Of a stretch of DNA of 64,000 nucleotides, positions 63,637-64,000 are shown piece by piece. Every line of letters starts with the position of its first letter. Position 1 is the first letter of the stretch. The translations under genes were made by a program, and so were the position numbers. The notes under the pieces are model-generated. The model did no database searches, was not told the origin of the DNA, and saw only the letters and a program-made list of their open reading frames with translations. This DNA comes from Trueperaceae bacterium (lineage in GTDB: Bacteria; Deinococcota; Deinococci; Deinococcales; Trueperaceae). The stretch is from assembly GCA_036381595.1 (NCBI GenBank), contig DASVCN010000020.1, forward strand, positions 1 to 64,000, in the 5' to 3' direction.

Positions 63637-64000
63637 TTACGAACTCTTCCGCTCGGCGTCCGCGCCGGCAGAACCCCTACGCTTGAACAGGCCCATGAAC
63701 CACTCCGAGCCAAGCAGGAAGGTGATCAGAATGCTGACCCAGAGGACCAGGCTGATGGGTCGTGTGAAGAAGGGGAGCAGGTCACCGCCGGTGAGAACCA
63801 GACCGCGGCGCAGGTTGACGTCGAGGATGGGACCCAGGACCACGCCCAGGATGAGAGGCGCCATCGGGAACTTGAGCTGGCGCAGCGCGAAGCCGAGCAC
63901 CCCGAACCCGAGCATCACCCAGACGTCGAACGTGCGGCTCGCGATGGCGAAGGAACCGACGGTGCAGAGCACGAAGATGACCGGCATGAGCCGCTCCCTC
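63637..64000 (-). CDS. Tripartite tricarboxylate transporter permease TctA (C-terminal part, cut by window edge)
   Basis: The frame stays open to the right edge. The visible 120 residues include VMLGFGVLGFALRQLKFPMA, LILGVVLGPILDVNLRRGLV and FFTRPISLVLW, the conserved C-terminus of TctA, the 12-TM subunit of TTT-family carboxylate importers. TctB and TctC should lie beyond the edge. A carboxylic sugar acid or similar acid is a likely substrate. Confidence 0.88.
   Translation of the reverse strand, partial: RERLMPVIFVLCTVGSFAIASRTFDVWVMLGFGVLGFALRQLKFPMAPLILGVVLGPILDVNLRRGLVLTGGDLLPFFTRPISLVLWVSILITFLLGSEWFMGLFKRRGSAGADAERKSS

Overview
This 64 kb window is GC-rich chromosomal DNA packed with metabolic genes. 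GTG and TTG starts are common, and stop/start overlaps of the ATGA, GTGA and TTGA type are frequent. I see no rRNA or tRNA gene, phage module, transposase or CRISPR array. The gene set (PEP synthase with its DUF299 regulator, NitT/TauT-type and sugar ABC importers, DUF2277, DUF993, many TIM-barrel and Gfo/Idh/MocA enzymes) fits a heterotrophic free-living bacterium. The style suggests a Deinococcota/Trueperaceae-like genome, but that is inference and needs a phylogenetic marker.

Region 1 (0.1-16.7 kb) is a nearly complete reductive pyrimidine/hydantoin degradation locus. It holds PreT and PreA (two-subunit dihydropyrimidine dehydrogenase), a dihydropyrimidinase/hydantoinase, an ABC importer (ATPase, two unusual permeases, an NMT1/THI5-like binding protein) and a class III aminotransferase. 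An M20 N-carbamoyl-amino-acid amidase lies about 3 kb further on the opposite strand, and a semialdehyde-type dehydrogenase is divergent from preT. The first permease carries about 370 extra residues between its first and second membrane segments, with three copies of a beta-type repeat. Between the aminotransferase and the amidase lie an HtrA-like protein lacking its catalytic His, a LuxR-type regulator lacking the phospho-acceptor Asp, and an MBL-fold protein with a zinc ribbon.

Region 2 (16.7-30.9 kb) starts with a decayed stretch holding gene remnants. It continues with an orphan CheB-CheR-PAS-histidine kinase fusion, a second NitT/TauT-type ABC importer followed by a fumarylacetoacetate-hydrolase-family enzyme and a DUF1579 protein, an MFS pump, DUF488, pterin dehydratase, a seven-unit 31-bp tandem repeat, a GNAT protein, a second FAH-family enzyme, an aldo/keto reductase and DUF2277.

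Region 3 (31-41.4 kb) holds ppsA divergent from its regulatory kinase/phosphorylase, a VOC protein with a strong promoter overlapped by a palindrome, another aldo/keto reductase, a 69-bp higher-order tandem repeat, a 14-TM drug exporter, a coupled DinB-MarR pair, an unknown integral membrane protein, DUF1697 and a DHFR/RibD-like protein.

Region 4 (41.4-49.1 kb) holds a sugar ABC importer (binding protein, then a hairpin, then two permeases, no ATPase), a secreted DUF3298 protein, a winged-helix-like hypothetical, a 57-residue membrane protein, a membrane-anchored cytochrome c with an apparent frameshift in a G5 run, DUF72 and a YbhB-type protein.

Region 5 (49.2-64 kb) is a carbohydrate-acid locus. 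A mannonate/fructuronate SDR, uxaC, nagA and nagB form one operon behind a short coupled leader ORF. They are followed by a set of enzymes for an unidentified substrate: DapA-like aldolase, NAD epimerase, two Gfo/Idh/MocA dehydrogenases, DUF993, three xylose-isomerase-like TIM barrels, a GntR/FCD regulator and the end of a TctA transporter. A perfect 19-bp AT-rich palindrome sits in the divergent promoter region of this set. This last cluster and the repeat-bearing permease are the best candidates for something not yet described.
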